Position numbers and translations under genes: made by a program. This document shows, piece after piece, positions 1-17,373 of a stretch of 64,000 nt of DNA (the stretch's first letter is position 1; every line of letters begins with the position of its first letter). The DNA is taken from positions 66,943,761-67,007,760 of the forward strand of contig CM075854.1 in the NCBI GenBank assembly GCA_037975125.1, written 5' to 3'. The notes under the pieces were generated by a model. The model was not told where the DNA came from. It searched no databases and was given only the letters and a program-made list of their open reading frames with translations. The stretch is from Latrodectus hesperus (taxonomy: Eukaryota; Arthropoda; Arachnida; Araneae; Theridiidae).

Positions 1-2590
1 TGTTCCTTTTCAATCGGAATGAATTCAATCTTCGTATAAGTACAGGATTTAAATATTAGAAATATTTATTATTTGTCTTAATATTTCATCATTTATAGGA
101 TGAAATCTTACTATTTAAGCAAAGAAAAATGCACCTTTACTACTATATTTATCAATTTTCTATTTCAGAGGATTGTTAAGATTACTTTTTGCATGATTTA
201 ACCCCTTGTAAAACATTTAATGATGTTTCAAACTAAATTATGAGTGTAACTTTTTATAAAAAAGTAAATGCTGATAGATAATGTATATACTATATGATAA
301 GCAAAGCAGGTCAATGATGTTTATGAAAACTTACAACTAATTTTAAATATTTCACATAAGAAATTTAATTAAAAATAATACACAAGTTTTCAGTAAAAAG
401 ATTTATATAAAATAGTTCAGTTCTATCAGATATAAGAAATTTTTGCATTGTTTCCTAGATCAATTAAATAGCTTACTATGTTAAAATTAAATATTTTTAT
501 TTGAACTGAAATTTATTCTATATTTATTATAACAATTCTATTTTTTATATATACAGATATAACCAACGGCTCAAATGTGAAAATTTTGTAACAGATTCGA
601 AGTTTAAATAAATCAATTGAAAATATCAAAATACGTAAACTTATTCTAGTTATAAAAATAGAAAATAAGAAATACTTTTTACTGTCCTGGAAATTAAAAA
701 TGTAAACATATTATATTTTTTATATTCTAAATACTATGTAATCCTACATTACTTTAAAGTAATTCATATTTTCTTTAGAAATATTTGATATTAAGTAAAT
801 AAGTTTAAAAAACACTTAAAACACGCGTGATTTGAAGTAAATCATGATTTATATTCATGTATTTTTAAAGCTTCGTTATATATTAACTCCCTTCACGTAT
901 ACAAGAAAACATGAGTGCATTTATTCAACATACTCTCCCCGTCGATCACGACGATTGAATTACTTTCCTTCTATCATATTCTAATGCTTGAGATTCCTGA
1001 CTTGAAGGCATATAAATATGTTTTAAGAAGCGTTCATCTAATAAAAGATATTTAAAATAAATCAGCTTTAATATACAACATTCATAGAGCCAGAACTAAA
1101 TTTATTACCGAAAAAACGGTTGTATATTATTTACTAAAAATTTCATTTTTCATGCCTTCATTGTCGATAGCATTTTCGTGGAACCAATAAATAATTAGCA
1201 TTATAAACTTCTAACATAATTCAATTACAATAAATATTTATCCTGTTAAATTTGGTTTTTATAAAAATAAACAGTTGAAGCATTTCTGAATAGGTGAATG
1301 CTATTTCTCTAACCTAATGAACCTTTATAATCCATCTCTACCTATTATTTTATTAATGACTTTAAATGATTCTATACCTACATTAAGATAATTGAATAAT
1401 AGAATGATATAAATGAGCTTTTTTATTTGAGGTATAAGGACAAAATGAACACGAGAAAACAATTAATTGAATATTTCACGATTCTATGTAATTATAAAAT
1501 CAATTTAAGTATGATTTTTGTCTCTTTTATAGCAGTTTGTTCCAAATTGATTTGTCAATCAAGTTCTTATTTCATTCGTCTCTTACTTTTTTTTATCTCA
1601 GTTATCCCATTTTAAATTTTTAACAGTAAATAAATACCATGAAGCTCGCTAGAACAATATTACATTTTTAAAATTTATCTAACGTACATTTTTCTTTTGA
1701 TGTAAAAAGTGTTTTTGTTTGCATTTTTTTCAATATTGAAAAAAAACTAATTTTAACCTCAAAATAAGAGTTTTTGCTTATAAAAAAAGTGTTTTATTTC
1801 ATATTAATACATAAATCATTGTTTAGATTATTTATGCAGGAATTCAGTGAATCTTAAGAAACAATCAAGAATTTTCTTACAAATTTTATCGTTGAAACAC
1901 TCAATAATTTTTTTAATGATACGATATATATAAATATATATTCATATGTAGGTATAAACTATTCACATCAATATACATGAGTAAGTTTTGCTATGTTATA
2001 CAATAATTTTGGTAGTTTAATATTTCCTGAAAATATCTAACATGTTTATTGAATAATAATATTTCCAAATATAAGGTCTTGATCTGAGATCAGATTCCGC
2101 AAAAAACAAATTTTTTATTTGACTAGTAAATGTATTTTTTTACCGAGATAAAAATGAGTGAGAATGCTAAAAAGTGTTCATTATGCGTATTATAATAGTG
2201 AAATGAACGTGATTTTTTTTCTATGTTATTATATGTTAAGTATATTTTTAAATGACTGAAGCTTCTAATATTAACTTTTTATAAAAATCTAATAATTTTT
2301 TTTAATTTGTTAACTTTTATTTCAGAATTTTTTCAGAAAAATTTATGTGTGTGCATAATTTTTGAAGAAATATATCAAAATAACTCCTTATTTCCACATT
2401 TCTTATGAAAGTTGGTTTAAATGTCAAAAACATTTTGAACATAAGCACGTCTTTATAACATATTATTTAAATTTTACTTAAAATAAGAATACATAAATTT
2501 TTAATTTCTAGGCTCATAAATGCTTTAAAAATTTTCGTCTAACTCAACAATGATTGTTGCACAAGAATGTAAAGAGAAACGCACCTCAAC
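1..2590. other. AT-rich sequence without recognised gene
   Basis: Low-complexity, strongly AT-rich DNA with many short A and T runs. I see no reading frame with protein-like composition, no tRNA-like element and no terminal-repeat structure. The only open frame of note (about 1427-1615) encodes a Leu/Ile/Phe-rich peptide typical of chance frames in AT-rich DNA. Confidence 0.6.
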
Positions 2591-2596
2591 TCCAAA

Positions 2597-2654
2597 ATAC
2601 CATAATTCAGTAAAAAAACAGATAAAATGTCTGTTTTCTACTGAATTATGGTAT
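2597..2654. repeat. Long near-perfect inverted repeat (hairpin)
   Basis: Arms at 2597-2622 and 2630-2654 are reverse complements over about 25 bases with one mismatch and one single-base indel, around a 7-base loop. Each arm holds the word ATACCATAATTCAGTA or its complement. It could be a MITE core, a cruciform-forming palindrome or, if transcribed, a miRNA-like stem. The structure is read directly; its function is unknown. Confidence 0.75.
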
Positions 2655-4480
2655 CTATAAGAGACTATCCATATTTTAAATTGAAGTCACAAACTTACAA
2701 TTACCTGAATAAAAGACCATTACGTAAGCATTCTACAACTACCGTAGCTCATTTAAATTTGATGTAAATGTAGTTATATATTAATATATTAATGATATAA
2801 TTAGCCAATCAGCCCTTTCTTTATTTTTTATCACTGCATCTTCTTAAAATATTAAAAACTGATTTCATTCCTTGATAAAAAATATACATTTTTAAATAAA
2901 TAGTACTTATGTAACAAAAGAGTAACTTAGTTGAAAAATAAGAGCAAAATTATCAATTTAATAGTAATGTTTCAAGATTGTAATATTTTTACGCTTTTAA
3001 TTTTGAATGTAATCTGCACCTTTATATATTAACCTTTTCCGTTATTCGCAACTTTTTTTATAGTAAAAATTTACATCTATAATACATTAATCTTAAATTA
3101 GATTCAAATCTGAAACTTAACTGCGTAAAAGTACACACACACACAGAATATATTTATTTTTATTTATGAGCTTATATCTAGACATCTCAGTATACTATTA
3201 AATGTTTGAGACATCTCTGAATTACTTCATTTGAAGTTCAAGAGATTAGAGTTTCTTACAAAAGAGTTATGCTAAAATCTAGTTTTTACATTAGATAGTT
3301 ATTTTAAAAGCATATGTTTTAATTTTTTCCTATTTCTTAGAAAAGTATTTCATTTCAAAGTTTATATTTAACTTGAACTATATTTTCCGAATTAAAGCAT
3401 GCAATTAATATTTTTTTAATTTATGATATAATTGTCCTGACGTGTTCAACGAAATTTTACTTTTTGTTTATTTTTATTTATACTATAGATTTATTTTAAT
3501 AAAATCATTTGTTGAAGATATCAAAATAATTATTCAAATGTCAAGATAATGCCAATTATTCTTTTACTCACAAAACTGAAAAAGGAGAAATACATTAAAA
3601 ATTTCAAAATATTTTTTTTTCAATTTTGATTATGGCAAAGTCTGAAACATGTCTGTCTTTTAATTTTTACAACTGCATTTGTTACAACGAATAGGAAAGT
3701 TACATTAATGATTTTATTAAATCCTTGTATAAACTGCTTAGTAAAAAATCTATATGATTATAGCCCTAACTTACAAACTTATAAGAATTTTTATTGTAAG
3801 TTTAAAATGAAAAATATCTAAGACAATATAAATCATTTAAAAGGTAAGGCGAATTTTCCAAACAATAAATATTTTGAATAACTTTTTTAATTAATGAATA
3901 GTAGTAGATATAAGAATTCAAATAGTGATTTTGAAGGTAGTAGATATAAGATTTTGAATTTGAAATATTTCTCAACAAGGTAACTCATAATACAAAAATG
4001 TATCACCAATTTAGATATATTAAGATATAAATATTAACTATAAGCAAAAAATATACATTTCGTATCTTGCGAATTCTAATTACTATAAGAATTAAATACT
4101 ACTATAAGCGAGATATATTATCTTGAACAGAAATGAAGTAAGTAATCCCCAACCACTTTAATAAATGTATGTTTCATATACATTTTCTAAAAAAAAATTT
4201 TTACATTATTTTAAACATTACATTTATGTATTGAAACTTGTTTAAGCAAATTATAAACATAATATTACTTCTTATAATTAGTTTATCCTAATATTCTGAC
4301 ATTAAATTAAAATAACTTTACATCATATGTTCAGTTGTAGATTGATTTAATTACTAATCAACAAATTTTGAACTAATGATTATTTAAGCACAAAACTTTT
4401 CATATTTCATATCCTCACGTTTTCTGATGTGCATCTGTTGAACTTGAGTAGCACATGTCATAAGTTATTACTTGTGGCAT
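2655..4480. other. AT-rich sequence without recognised gene
   Basis: Continuous AT-rich DNA with a short (CA)n run near 3134-3145. No supported coding region, RNA gene or mobile-element structure was seen. Confidence 0.6.
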
Positions 4481-4484
4481 TATT

Positions 4485-4925
4485 GAAAGAATCAGTTCTA
4501 ATGTGTAGCTCATTTACCACCGCAAAACAATGATATATTATAAAAGAATAAACATTTAAAGTAAAAACTAAAATAAATTAATATGGAAATAGAAGTAGAA
4601 TATTAAAAAATGTAAGTGGCAAGGAAAAAACACAAAATATGCAGTCTTTAAAAGAAGTTCATTAAAATTTCTGATATCACATTGTAACTTACATATCTCA
4701 CTCCAATTTTTGAGACTCTTTATAAAGCTCTGAGAACAAGAAGATGCTCTGCATTCACGGTCACCGAATTGCAAATTACACATGAACTAGATGAAAGGAT
4801 ATCTATTTTATTAATAGGATAAGCCATGCAACTATGCCTGTTTGCAGTCCGAAATTTGCTACAGACACTTTACGTAGTTTTTGACAAACCGTTTTCCAGG
4901 TATCTTAAATGTCAGCCCATGATTT
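4485..4925 (+). repeat. Unnamed dispersed repeat, copy 1
   Basis: This segment aligns by eye, in the same orientation, with about 40735-41190. Shared words occur in the same order: TACCGCAAAA, AAACATTTAAA, TGCAGTCTTTAAAAGAAG followed by TCATTA, TTCTGATAT, GAAGATG versus CAAGATG near the middle, a TAGATGAAA word, GCCTGTTT-CAGT, and GAAATTTGC. The copies are clearly diverged by substitutions and small indels, so this is an old interspersed repeat. I see no terminal repeats, poly-A tail or tRNA head, and no family can be named. A minus-strand open frame at 4568-4783 is not conserved as a frame in the other copy, so I do not call it a gene. Confidence 0.6.
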
Positions 4926-8590
<3,665 letters not shown>

Positions 8591-9640
8591 TAAGCAAAAG
8601 TGTCGCAATCCTGTTGGACCCCAATGATTTGTCCTTTTTTGTTTCTCCTCCTTTTAGCTTTTGCCCTTTCTCTGTAATGTATGGTTGTCTCGCAAGAGGT
8701 CCTATTGAGTAGCTATTGCTAACCTGTTACTTATTGCTTCTCCAGGGAACTAAATCAATCTCCTGGAACGTGGGGATCCGTATCCTTGGAAAAGAGGGCC
8801 CCGATAAATAAGGCTCCCTCTTATTAACATATTACTTTGACATCAGGTTAAGGGAAGGATGTCTGCACAATAATCGGCTTTATGAATGAGATGAATGGCA
8901 CATCTACGGGAGAACTTGTAAAGGGTAGAGATCATTTCAGGGATTTACTGTGAGTGTTTAGGATCTGGTGAGCTTTGGTGATATCGATCTACGTACACAT
9001 GTTGGAAACCATGTTGGTAGATAGGTCAAATTTAAAATTTCTCATTTCTACATGAAAAATAAATATTTTTTTACCTCCAGTCAGAAAAACAGTTTTTACA
9101 TTTAATGCCGAAACGTGTTATTTCTCATAAATCAAACAAAAAGGTGTACATTTGCAAATGCATCACCTGCTCTTGTTTCTAAAATAATTTTGATCGTAAT
9201 TACGGAATTAAATATTTTCACATAATGCTCTCGTGAGATTTACTGGTAGAGGTTGCTCCAGAATCTCAAGTGGCCGTAATTGCAAATTTGCATTCACTCG
9301 TTAACCTGGAAATAACTTATTCACGGCAATCTTAACTTTTTTGTGATGATATCTCAGCCAAGTAAAACCAACGATTGTCAACGAATGACACTTTGTAAAG
9401 TCTGCAAAGTCAGAAGGTTTGGGACATCAAGTGCATTAATCTGAGAAGATGGAAAGTTCATTGCACTAAGCATCTTATACATCTCATTCTGAATTTTGAG
9501 ACACCAGGCCTTCCATTTCCCATGTCACAACTCCTAACATTTTTCTGTTCCCCCTTACATTCCAAATTTTCTTCTGTACTTATATTGGCAAATTTTGAAC
9601 ATTCAAAGACTGACTGCAGGATCAAACTAACATTTCATTC
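8591..9640 (-). repeat. Unclassified GC-richer block, candidate decayed retroelement
   Basis: About 1 kb that is visibly richer in G and C than its surroundings. On the minus strand the part near 8600-8720 reads in one frame as a basic stretch (RERAKAKRRRNKKG) that could be the end of a retroelement ORF. A second frame there gives NHWGPTGLRHF, and stops interrupt both frames upstream. I cannot assign a family. The block could also hold an old exon or a regulatory island. There is no tRNA head and no terminal repeats. Confidence 0.3.
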
Positions 9641-12600
9641 GTGTGGTATCTATTTACTATAGAGTGTGTGAATAGATTAATATATTTTCCATGGAGCTAG
9701 GCTTCTGCATTTGATTCAAATCATTACAAATATTAAATTTTATACTTTTGTTGACATCACAAATATTATTACTCTGGATGCATTTTTCTTGTAGTTTTAA
9801 GCACGGAGTCTATTAATACCAAGTTTTGTCTAATTTGTTTGTGAATGTTTATTTATAAAATCTGCTTGCTGTTTTCCATAACTATTGAAATTAACTTATT
9901 TTAGACATTATTCATAGAAATATTTATTTAGAAATTATAAACATTAGTAAACTTGAACGTTTATTCATATGTAAGTGATAAAACTCTAAGATATATTATA
10001 AAGTTAACATTTATGTGAAATAGACTTTAATAAATCCACTGTATTTAAACTTAGAGTGTATTTATGACATTAATCTAAAATGCATTAATACCTTGATGTT
10101 CAAGCCTATTTTTTGATTAGAAAACTTAAATACATCATTTGAATGCTAATATTTTTCTATGATATAGCTTACAAATAGTGAAACGTGTTCTATTTAAAAG
10201 ATAATAATAAAAAATAGCAGTTTTAAACACTGCACTTTATAACAAGTTGAAAAAAAATTTTATTTATTTTTATAACCTTAAAAACTTTTATTTTAAATAA
10301 AAAACACGTAAATTTTCATTAACTAAGCCAGTTAGCAGTTTTAAATACATAACAAAGTTTGTGTGTAATTTTATTTCCATTATTTTTGATATTTTGCATT
10401 TGCTAAAATTTTCTTTGACCTACTTTAAAAATGTTTATAAAATCGAGTTATTTTACTCAAAATGTCAAGCATATACATTATTTTCACAAATAATCCAAAC
10501 CTTTTATTGTTACTAATCTTAACTAAGGAGTTGTGCAAAATAAATGGATAACTATGAATAAAATATACCATGAAATCAAAATATGTTAAGAGAATTTTCT
10601 TCTATGTACTTCATTCATCATAGCTCTATTTATATTGGAAATAAAATTTTGTTTGTTATTATCACGAATAAAAGCATTTTGTAAGAAAGAATTGAAGCTT
10701 CAAACCTTTATTCAACTTCGTTTATTTTCTTCATCCCAAAAATGAAGATATAGTGTATAAAAAATAACGGTGTCGTAAATTCTTTACATACAAGAATTTT
10801 TAGATTTAGAATTACTCATGGGATTCATTCTTTGCTGAAATACTTGACTTACAGTTTAACTGCTTCACACGATTCATTATAAAGGTTATTTAAAATGTTT
10901 TTTTCCAAGCAGTTTCCTTCTGTAAAAAATAAACTATGAAAGAAAAGGAAATAGAAAGACTGCTTCATGTTTTCTTCGGAAAGAAAGTCATTACGTTTCT
11001 GGAGTTAAAACTTTTTATTTATAGTAACTGCTGGGAATTTTAACTGATTCCTTATTTCAAACTGACTAAATTTAAAGAACAACAACTTGCCTTAGAAGGA
11101 TAACTCATCTTAAATAGAAAAAAAAAAGTTTGCATGACTTTTTCTATTCTGTCAAATCAAAGTATTGATTTCATTTCTTCACTTGGCGTGGAAGCAAAAC
11201 TAGAAATTATGTTCTACATATATAGCTAAGACATTTCATTTCTATTAAAATTATAGAACTATTTAGTTTTTTAACTGTATCAGTATGTATAAAACTGTAT
11301 CTTAAGGTGTAACAAAACATTATAGTTCCTTTGTGTTCTTTCTTTATCCAAATCTTCATTCTAAAGGAAATACTAATTTCATAAAGATTGAAATAAATTA
11401 GAGATAGCACCTTTATTATAAACTATAAATTGTGTAATTTATAATTGCAGAAATCATTCTATAATTATTGTTTGCTTTTATGCAATACTTAAATGCTATT
11501 TTTATTAATTGTAAAATATTTATTTTAGTTATTATATTTTATTATCAAAACAGTTCATTGAAATATACTGTAATTTAAAGAATTGCAATAGTTATCATAT
11601 TAAAATTAGAAATATTAATTAAGTAAATTATTTTGAATATCATATAAATTGTTTTAATTTAAAAATGCAATCTCTCTATAAAAATATTTGAGTTAAGAAA
11701 TTTAAAAATATGTTTCAGTTACTATCCTCATAAGCAACTGTGCGATTCCTCCCCCCCCGAAAGCAATAAAAAATTTACTTCAGGATTTTAATAAATTTAT
11801 ATGCATCAGAAGGAAACGTGCAGAAAATTTAACATTTGTACTAAATTTATGTAAAGAAAAATTTTGACAGTCTCGAAAAAAACTTTTTGTTAGTGCACAC
11901 AGAAATATTTAAACCATTTAAAAAGCTATCGAGGAGTAAAACATAAAGAAAAAAAATCAGTTGAAATAAATTTAAAAGCAAAATATAACTAATTGCAATA
12001 TTGTTTAGAGCTATAAAAACAAAACAGAAAATATTCGTTAAATAGATCATCACTTTAAAATGAAACGTGAGGTTTTTTTTTTAGGCTGACATGTGTTTTA
12101 TAAAATTTACAATGAAGAATTATTTTATTTTCACTCGTGATCTATGCATAAAATTTTTAAATAGTCAAAAAGTATGAAACACATTATGTAATTTCAAAAC
12201 TTAACATTTTATGGAACAATTATCAATATAAATGTAAAGTTTCTTCTAAGTGACATTTATTCACATCGCTTTGCTTAATAAAATATAAATTAATATGAAA
12301 AAATTTATTGGTAGAAAATTAGCATAAATAGCACAAATAAACGTTCATTTTATAAAAAGTCAATTTTCAAAAATTATTTTTTCATTAATATTTACTTAGA
12401 TATTATGAATTTAAATTAAGAATACTGATAAAAAAAATTTTTATTAAAATATATAAGAAAATTTAAGAAATAAAATATAAGAAAAATTTTATGAATGTAA
12501 AAGTAACAACGTGTAAGCTGCGCAACAAAAGATAAATATAAAAATCCTGAAGATATATCCAAATATTTCATGCGAATAACTTTCAGAATAATTTTATAAA

Positions 12601-12775
12601 TCATATTTTTGAAAATTGCCTTTCCTTCAGGGATTTATTAAAAATAATTCTGTTTAATCTTAATAATATAGTGTATTTTATTTAACTAAGAATTATGAAA
12701 TTCTTAATGTTTTAAAAAGTGAATTTTGAAGTTTTTTAATATTTTAAAAAGGGTCTTAGATTTCTTTTATCCAAA
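9641..12775. other. AT-rich sequence without recognised gene
   Basis: Long AT-rich stretch. Minus-strand open frames at 11207-11410, 11847-12053 and 12416-12604 encode Phe/Ile/Leu-rich peptides expected by chance. A C8 homopolymer occurs near 11750. No supported features. Confidence 0.6.
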
Positions 12776-13043
12776 GGGGGGCACACAATGCCTCAACAAG
12801 GCTAGAAACTGCTACTCATTTGTCGTTACCCAGCCGGCACCTGTGTACCAAGTCAAGGAAGCGAGTAGCGTTGCCCGCGCCATACCACCGCAAACCCGTT
12901 TATAGGGTGGGCCAAATTCATACATCATCACTGAAGAAATGACAGAGAAACACAGAAAGAAGGTAACATCCATGCTCGAACTGGGATTCGAACACGGGAC
13001 CCACAGCTCAGGAGTCAGGAGCTCTAACCCCTCAGCCATCGGT
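12776..13043 (-). mobile_element. tRNA-derived SINE, family A, copy 1
   Basis: Read on the minus strand, the element begins near 13043 with a tRNA-like head. A box-A-like word (TGGCTGAGGG) lies at about 13028-13037 and box B GTTCGAATCCC at 12983-12993. A non-tRNA body follows that is shared with the copies at 21.8 and 41.8 kb. SINEs of this type are transcribed by RNA polymerase III from the internal promoter and moved by a partner LINE. The body keeps an open frame (12812-13039) whose central peptide (GPPYKRVCGGMARATLLAS) recurs in the other two copies. Most likely this is because the nucleotides are conserved and not because a protein is made. Confidence 0.85.
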
Positions 13044-16000
13044 TAGATATTAGAAATAAGTCCACATAATTATTTTGAAAATTAAATACACTATGAGAAT
13101 TAAATTCAAGATTTTTTTTTAAAATATCAATGTGAGTTCCATGCTTAAAGCCAATATAAAGAAAGTCCTGATGTTGTGTGATCACAAAATTATTATTTAG
13201 AATTGAATTGAGAGAGGCTACAAAATGGAGTGAGCCTTATTTCAGGATGTTGATTTTTCCTAAATTAAGAAGAAAACTCAATTTCATTTCGAAATTTTTA
13301 TTTCATTTTTAGTTATAATTATCTCTGATTTGAATACCCTATAATGTAGCTTTCAACGTAATATAATTAAAATCGTTGATGCAATATTCTACTTCAAAAT
13401 TCATTTCACTTCAATAAAGTAGCGTAAGTTTTTTTTTTTCTTTTCTTAAAATTGTCCTCTATGGGTTACTGCTGGAAGTGAAGAAAAGATGTTTAAAATA
13501 TCTGATTTTCACTTCGTTCTAAATTTTAACAGTGTATTTTTTTTAAATTACATTATTTTCTTTTTCAACTTTTGAAAAATAGTATCTTCGTCCTCATTAG
13601 CGAACACACTTTCGCCTTTCCCAATGCGTCCTCATTTATAAAAGTATTGATAGTTGGATGAAAAGATTTCCGACTTCAGTATTGAATAACATCTTAACTG
13701 AAAAGAGCTTCCAAACATTATAAGCCTCATTTCATTTGTTATCGTTTAATCTATGCATAAAACGTGTTTTCGAGTTACAATAATTCCAGATTATCTAGGT
13801 TTTGAGATGCTATTAATTAAATTTTTGTACTTGAAATTGAAACAATTGATGTTTATAATTTCAAATTTAAACATAAGATAGAATTTCTATTTTTTCTTTC
13901 ATTTTATCTTATTTCTGTATGCTTTTTACAAACATATATTATGTTGAGTTCAGCTTCTTTCATTATATCAATGTAATTTATCTTTTTTTTCAATTCATAG
14001 CCAGCTAAGGTCTCTGAAATCTAAGTACCCGCTTGTGAACTAAAATTTCAATAAAGTAAATATGCGATACGTCATGTGTATACAATTAATTCATTTATCT
14101 GGATATTGAATGATTTAAACTGAGACGGATAAGCAGTTATATTTTGTTAATTTATCATATTATTTCAATTTTATTAAAATATATGTCTCATTCGTTAATA
14201 TGAAGTAAATGTTAGAAGCAAATTTAAAGCTAAAGATAATGATATAAAAAATTAACTAAATACATTAATGATCCTTTAGATTGAATACATTCCCGTACAT
14301 ATTCTTATTACTTTCTTTTATATTATTTTAAATTGAGAAAATATCAATTTTATTACAATTTTTATTATGATAGTTTATAAAAATATGTATATAGAGTGAT
14401 AGTCACTATATAATAATTATGGCAGTTTATAAAAAACATTTTCTTCTGTAAGTTACTCATACTCACTGTTTAGTCTCCTATAGTTTTAGGAGATTTAAAT
14501 TCATTGTAATTTGCTCTCATATTCTGAATCTGATAAGTTTGTTGAAGTATTTGCAGTGTTTTTAAAAAAATTTTCAAATTTAAATTTTAAAAATAAATTT
14601 AAATTTGCTTAGTATTCCTTAATATTCTCTATTTCCAACACAGCTAAAAGAATGCAGCATCATGCAACTGATAGCAGAATGAAACATGAAGTCCATTAAA
14701 ACAATTCTAGGTTTATTTTCCGTACTATCTGCGGATACACAGCACCGTCTCTTCGTTAGAAATGTAGAGATAAACTGTGTAAAATGTCTCTAGACAGACA
14801 ATTTAAATATTCTCAAATAAATATGTAATGTAAAATTTGCATTTCATAAGAAAGATTCAAGAAAACTGTACTTGACAAATTATACCGTGGATATGCATTT
14901 TCTGAATTGTATTTTGTTTACAATACTCTCTCTTTTTAAATATAATCGCTTAACAATAAAACAAAAATTTAATTTTTTTATTGTATTGGTGTATCCTTTT
15001 GACTCACACATGACTTGATTTAATTCAATTTATATGATTATGATAAAATTAGAAATATATAAATGTAACTTTAGTGAAGAGAAAAAATTTAAATTTGAGA
15101 AATATCATATAAAATTGCATAAACGTTGTAATTTATGTTATCTCCTCGTAGAGCATGTTTTGAGGGTGCTAGAAAGTTTGATAACATTCTGGTATATAAA
15201 TAAAACAGATATGTTTTAATGAATAATTTAATGACGGAAACTAGCAATATGAAATTTTAAAAAAAGATATGTACAATACTTTATGACAAGTTATGGAAAA
15301 AATAAAACATTAAGACGTGAATAATGCAAAGATTTGTATTTTTTAAAATGATTCCTCTCAATTTGATACTCATTAAATTAACATGATATTTTCAAAAGCA
15401 ATGACAAAATTATTACTTTGAACAAGTCATCAAAAACATCACAAAGTGAACTGTCTTCATCAGTAAGTGGCGGAAGGAAGATTGTTTTCTTTTATGAATT
15501 TAGAGAATTGTGCGATAAAAAGCTTTGGTATTTGCAAGCTATCTTTCATGAAAATATTGAGTTTAGTTTTTGTTTCTTATCATGATGAAGATTTTCTGAA
15601 CCGATATTTATTTAATTATTAAATGGTTTGGCAAATTGTCATTTTTCTAGGTGTAAGTACTAAAATGCTTTGGTTATTATATATATATAGTGTAAAGCTC
15701 CATTTACCTATGAACCAAATATGAGTAAAAAAAAGAATTTAAGAGCATTGAATCTTCATTTATTCATAGCCATTTCACAAGAAATTTATAAGAAAATATT
15801 GCAGAAAAGACCAACATATTTTAAAAAATTAAACTTACTTTTACTTATGTATCTTATCATAAAATGAAAATCTCAGGAAATGACTAAATAAAATGAATAT
15901 TAAGTTTGTAGATTAATTTTCAAATAGGTTCGTCTTTAAACAGTTATCTATCTCATAAATAATTTATAGCAAAATCTCGAAAATTGATTCGGATAAAATG

Positions 16001-17301
16001 AAATATATAAATCAAATAACTCAAATGAACACTCATTAAATTTGATAACACCATACACTGAATTCTCGTTATTATTTAGTTTTTCTATTACAAAACCAAT
16101 TGATAAAAAAACTTTACATTTTGACACAATGCTTACATTTTTCTATAATTAACTCAAATTTTCTTAAATAATTATCTTTTTTCAGGAATATTGGATACGT
16201 TTTCTAGATACATATTGATTTAAGAAAATTACATTACAAATGTATGTACTTGATAAATTTATCCAACCTCTATTGGTATTTAATGAATTTTAAAGGAAAA
16301 AATTAAAAGAATAAAATAAAGTGTACTATTCATATGAATTTTGTAAATACATAAAATAAATATACTTATTAAATATATTTTTCTGTTTAATGAAATATAT
16401 TAATTTTAATAAGAAACATTTCTTTCTTTCTATGAAATGTTTTTTTTTTATTTTACATTTGCTTTTATTACCACAACTCAGACTCTTTTAAAACTGCGTA
16501 GAATCGATATTTCTCAAAGTGACTTATAAAGTTAGACTAACTATTCAAAATTTCAAATAATTCATAGGATATTTATCTGGTGTTTCAGAAGATGATGGTA
16601 AACTATCTAGATGAGAATACTAGAAATTAATTGGAATTCCCTCAAAAAATTAGTTCCCCTTATCTTCTTCAAAATTAATTTTTGTAAAAATTATTCGCTT
16701 AATATATAAATTTCTATGCACTTTTAATCTTTAGTTTTATCCAAAATGATATTTGTTATTTTGACATTTCTACAAAAACTATCCAAATTTATGATACATT
16801 ATATTTTCTGATGCAGTATAATTATGAAATTTAATTTAAAAAATATTTACGTTTCCTGGAACTATGTCCTAATTAATTTCACAGGAAGATGTCTTTCTGA
16901 ATATAATATGCTTTTATTTAAATCATTTAGTAATTTTGAGTCAAAAAATATAGTTATGATACTAAAATATTTTAATAGAAGTTTTATATCTGTGTAATAA
17001 ACTTGGGGATCGCTTTCTTAAAATGAAAAATCTTAACATACAAGATATATTATAAATATAGTTTTAGAATTATTCAGTGATTTACTTTTATCACCAAACA
17101 CTTAAAGTTAAAATTTTAGGACCGTCTTCACAAATAAAATTACAACTTGCAGTTGCGTTAAACACTTTACATATTGAAACATGTCATATTCCACGAGACT
17201 AAAATTCTGATTACTTTAATTTTCAACATGAAACATATTTCTTTTACTTGAAAATAAAATGTTAATCTAAGGATATACCCCTGATAAAATACATAAATTT
17301 T
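13044..17301. other. AT-rich sequence without recognised gene
   Basis: AT-rich DNA with no supported gene. The open frame at 15034-15219 is short and has no recognisable domain. The stretch near 14395-14412 contains a small imperfect palindrome centred on GATAGTC. Confidence 0.6.
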
Positions 17302-17373
17302 ACATTTTGACTTTTATAAAGCTAGAAATGTAATAATGTAATAAAGCTTCTAGCTTTATAAAAGTCAAAATGT
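17302..17373. repeat. Perfect 26-bp inverted repeat (hairpin)
   Basis: Arms 17302-17327 and 17348-17373 are exact reverse complements (26 of 26), separated by a 20-base loop. The left arm starts ACATTTTGAC and ends AAGCTAGAA. A perfect arm of this length in otherwise drifting DNA suggests a recent origin or a selected structure. It could be a small foldback element, a cruciform or a pre-miRNA-like stem. No target-site duplication is obvious. Confidence 0.85.
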
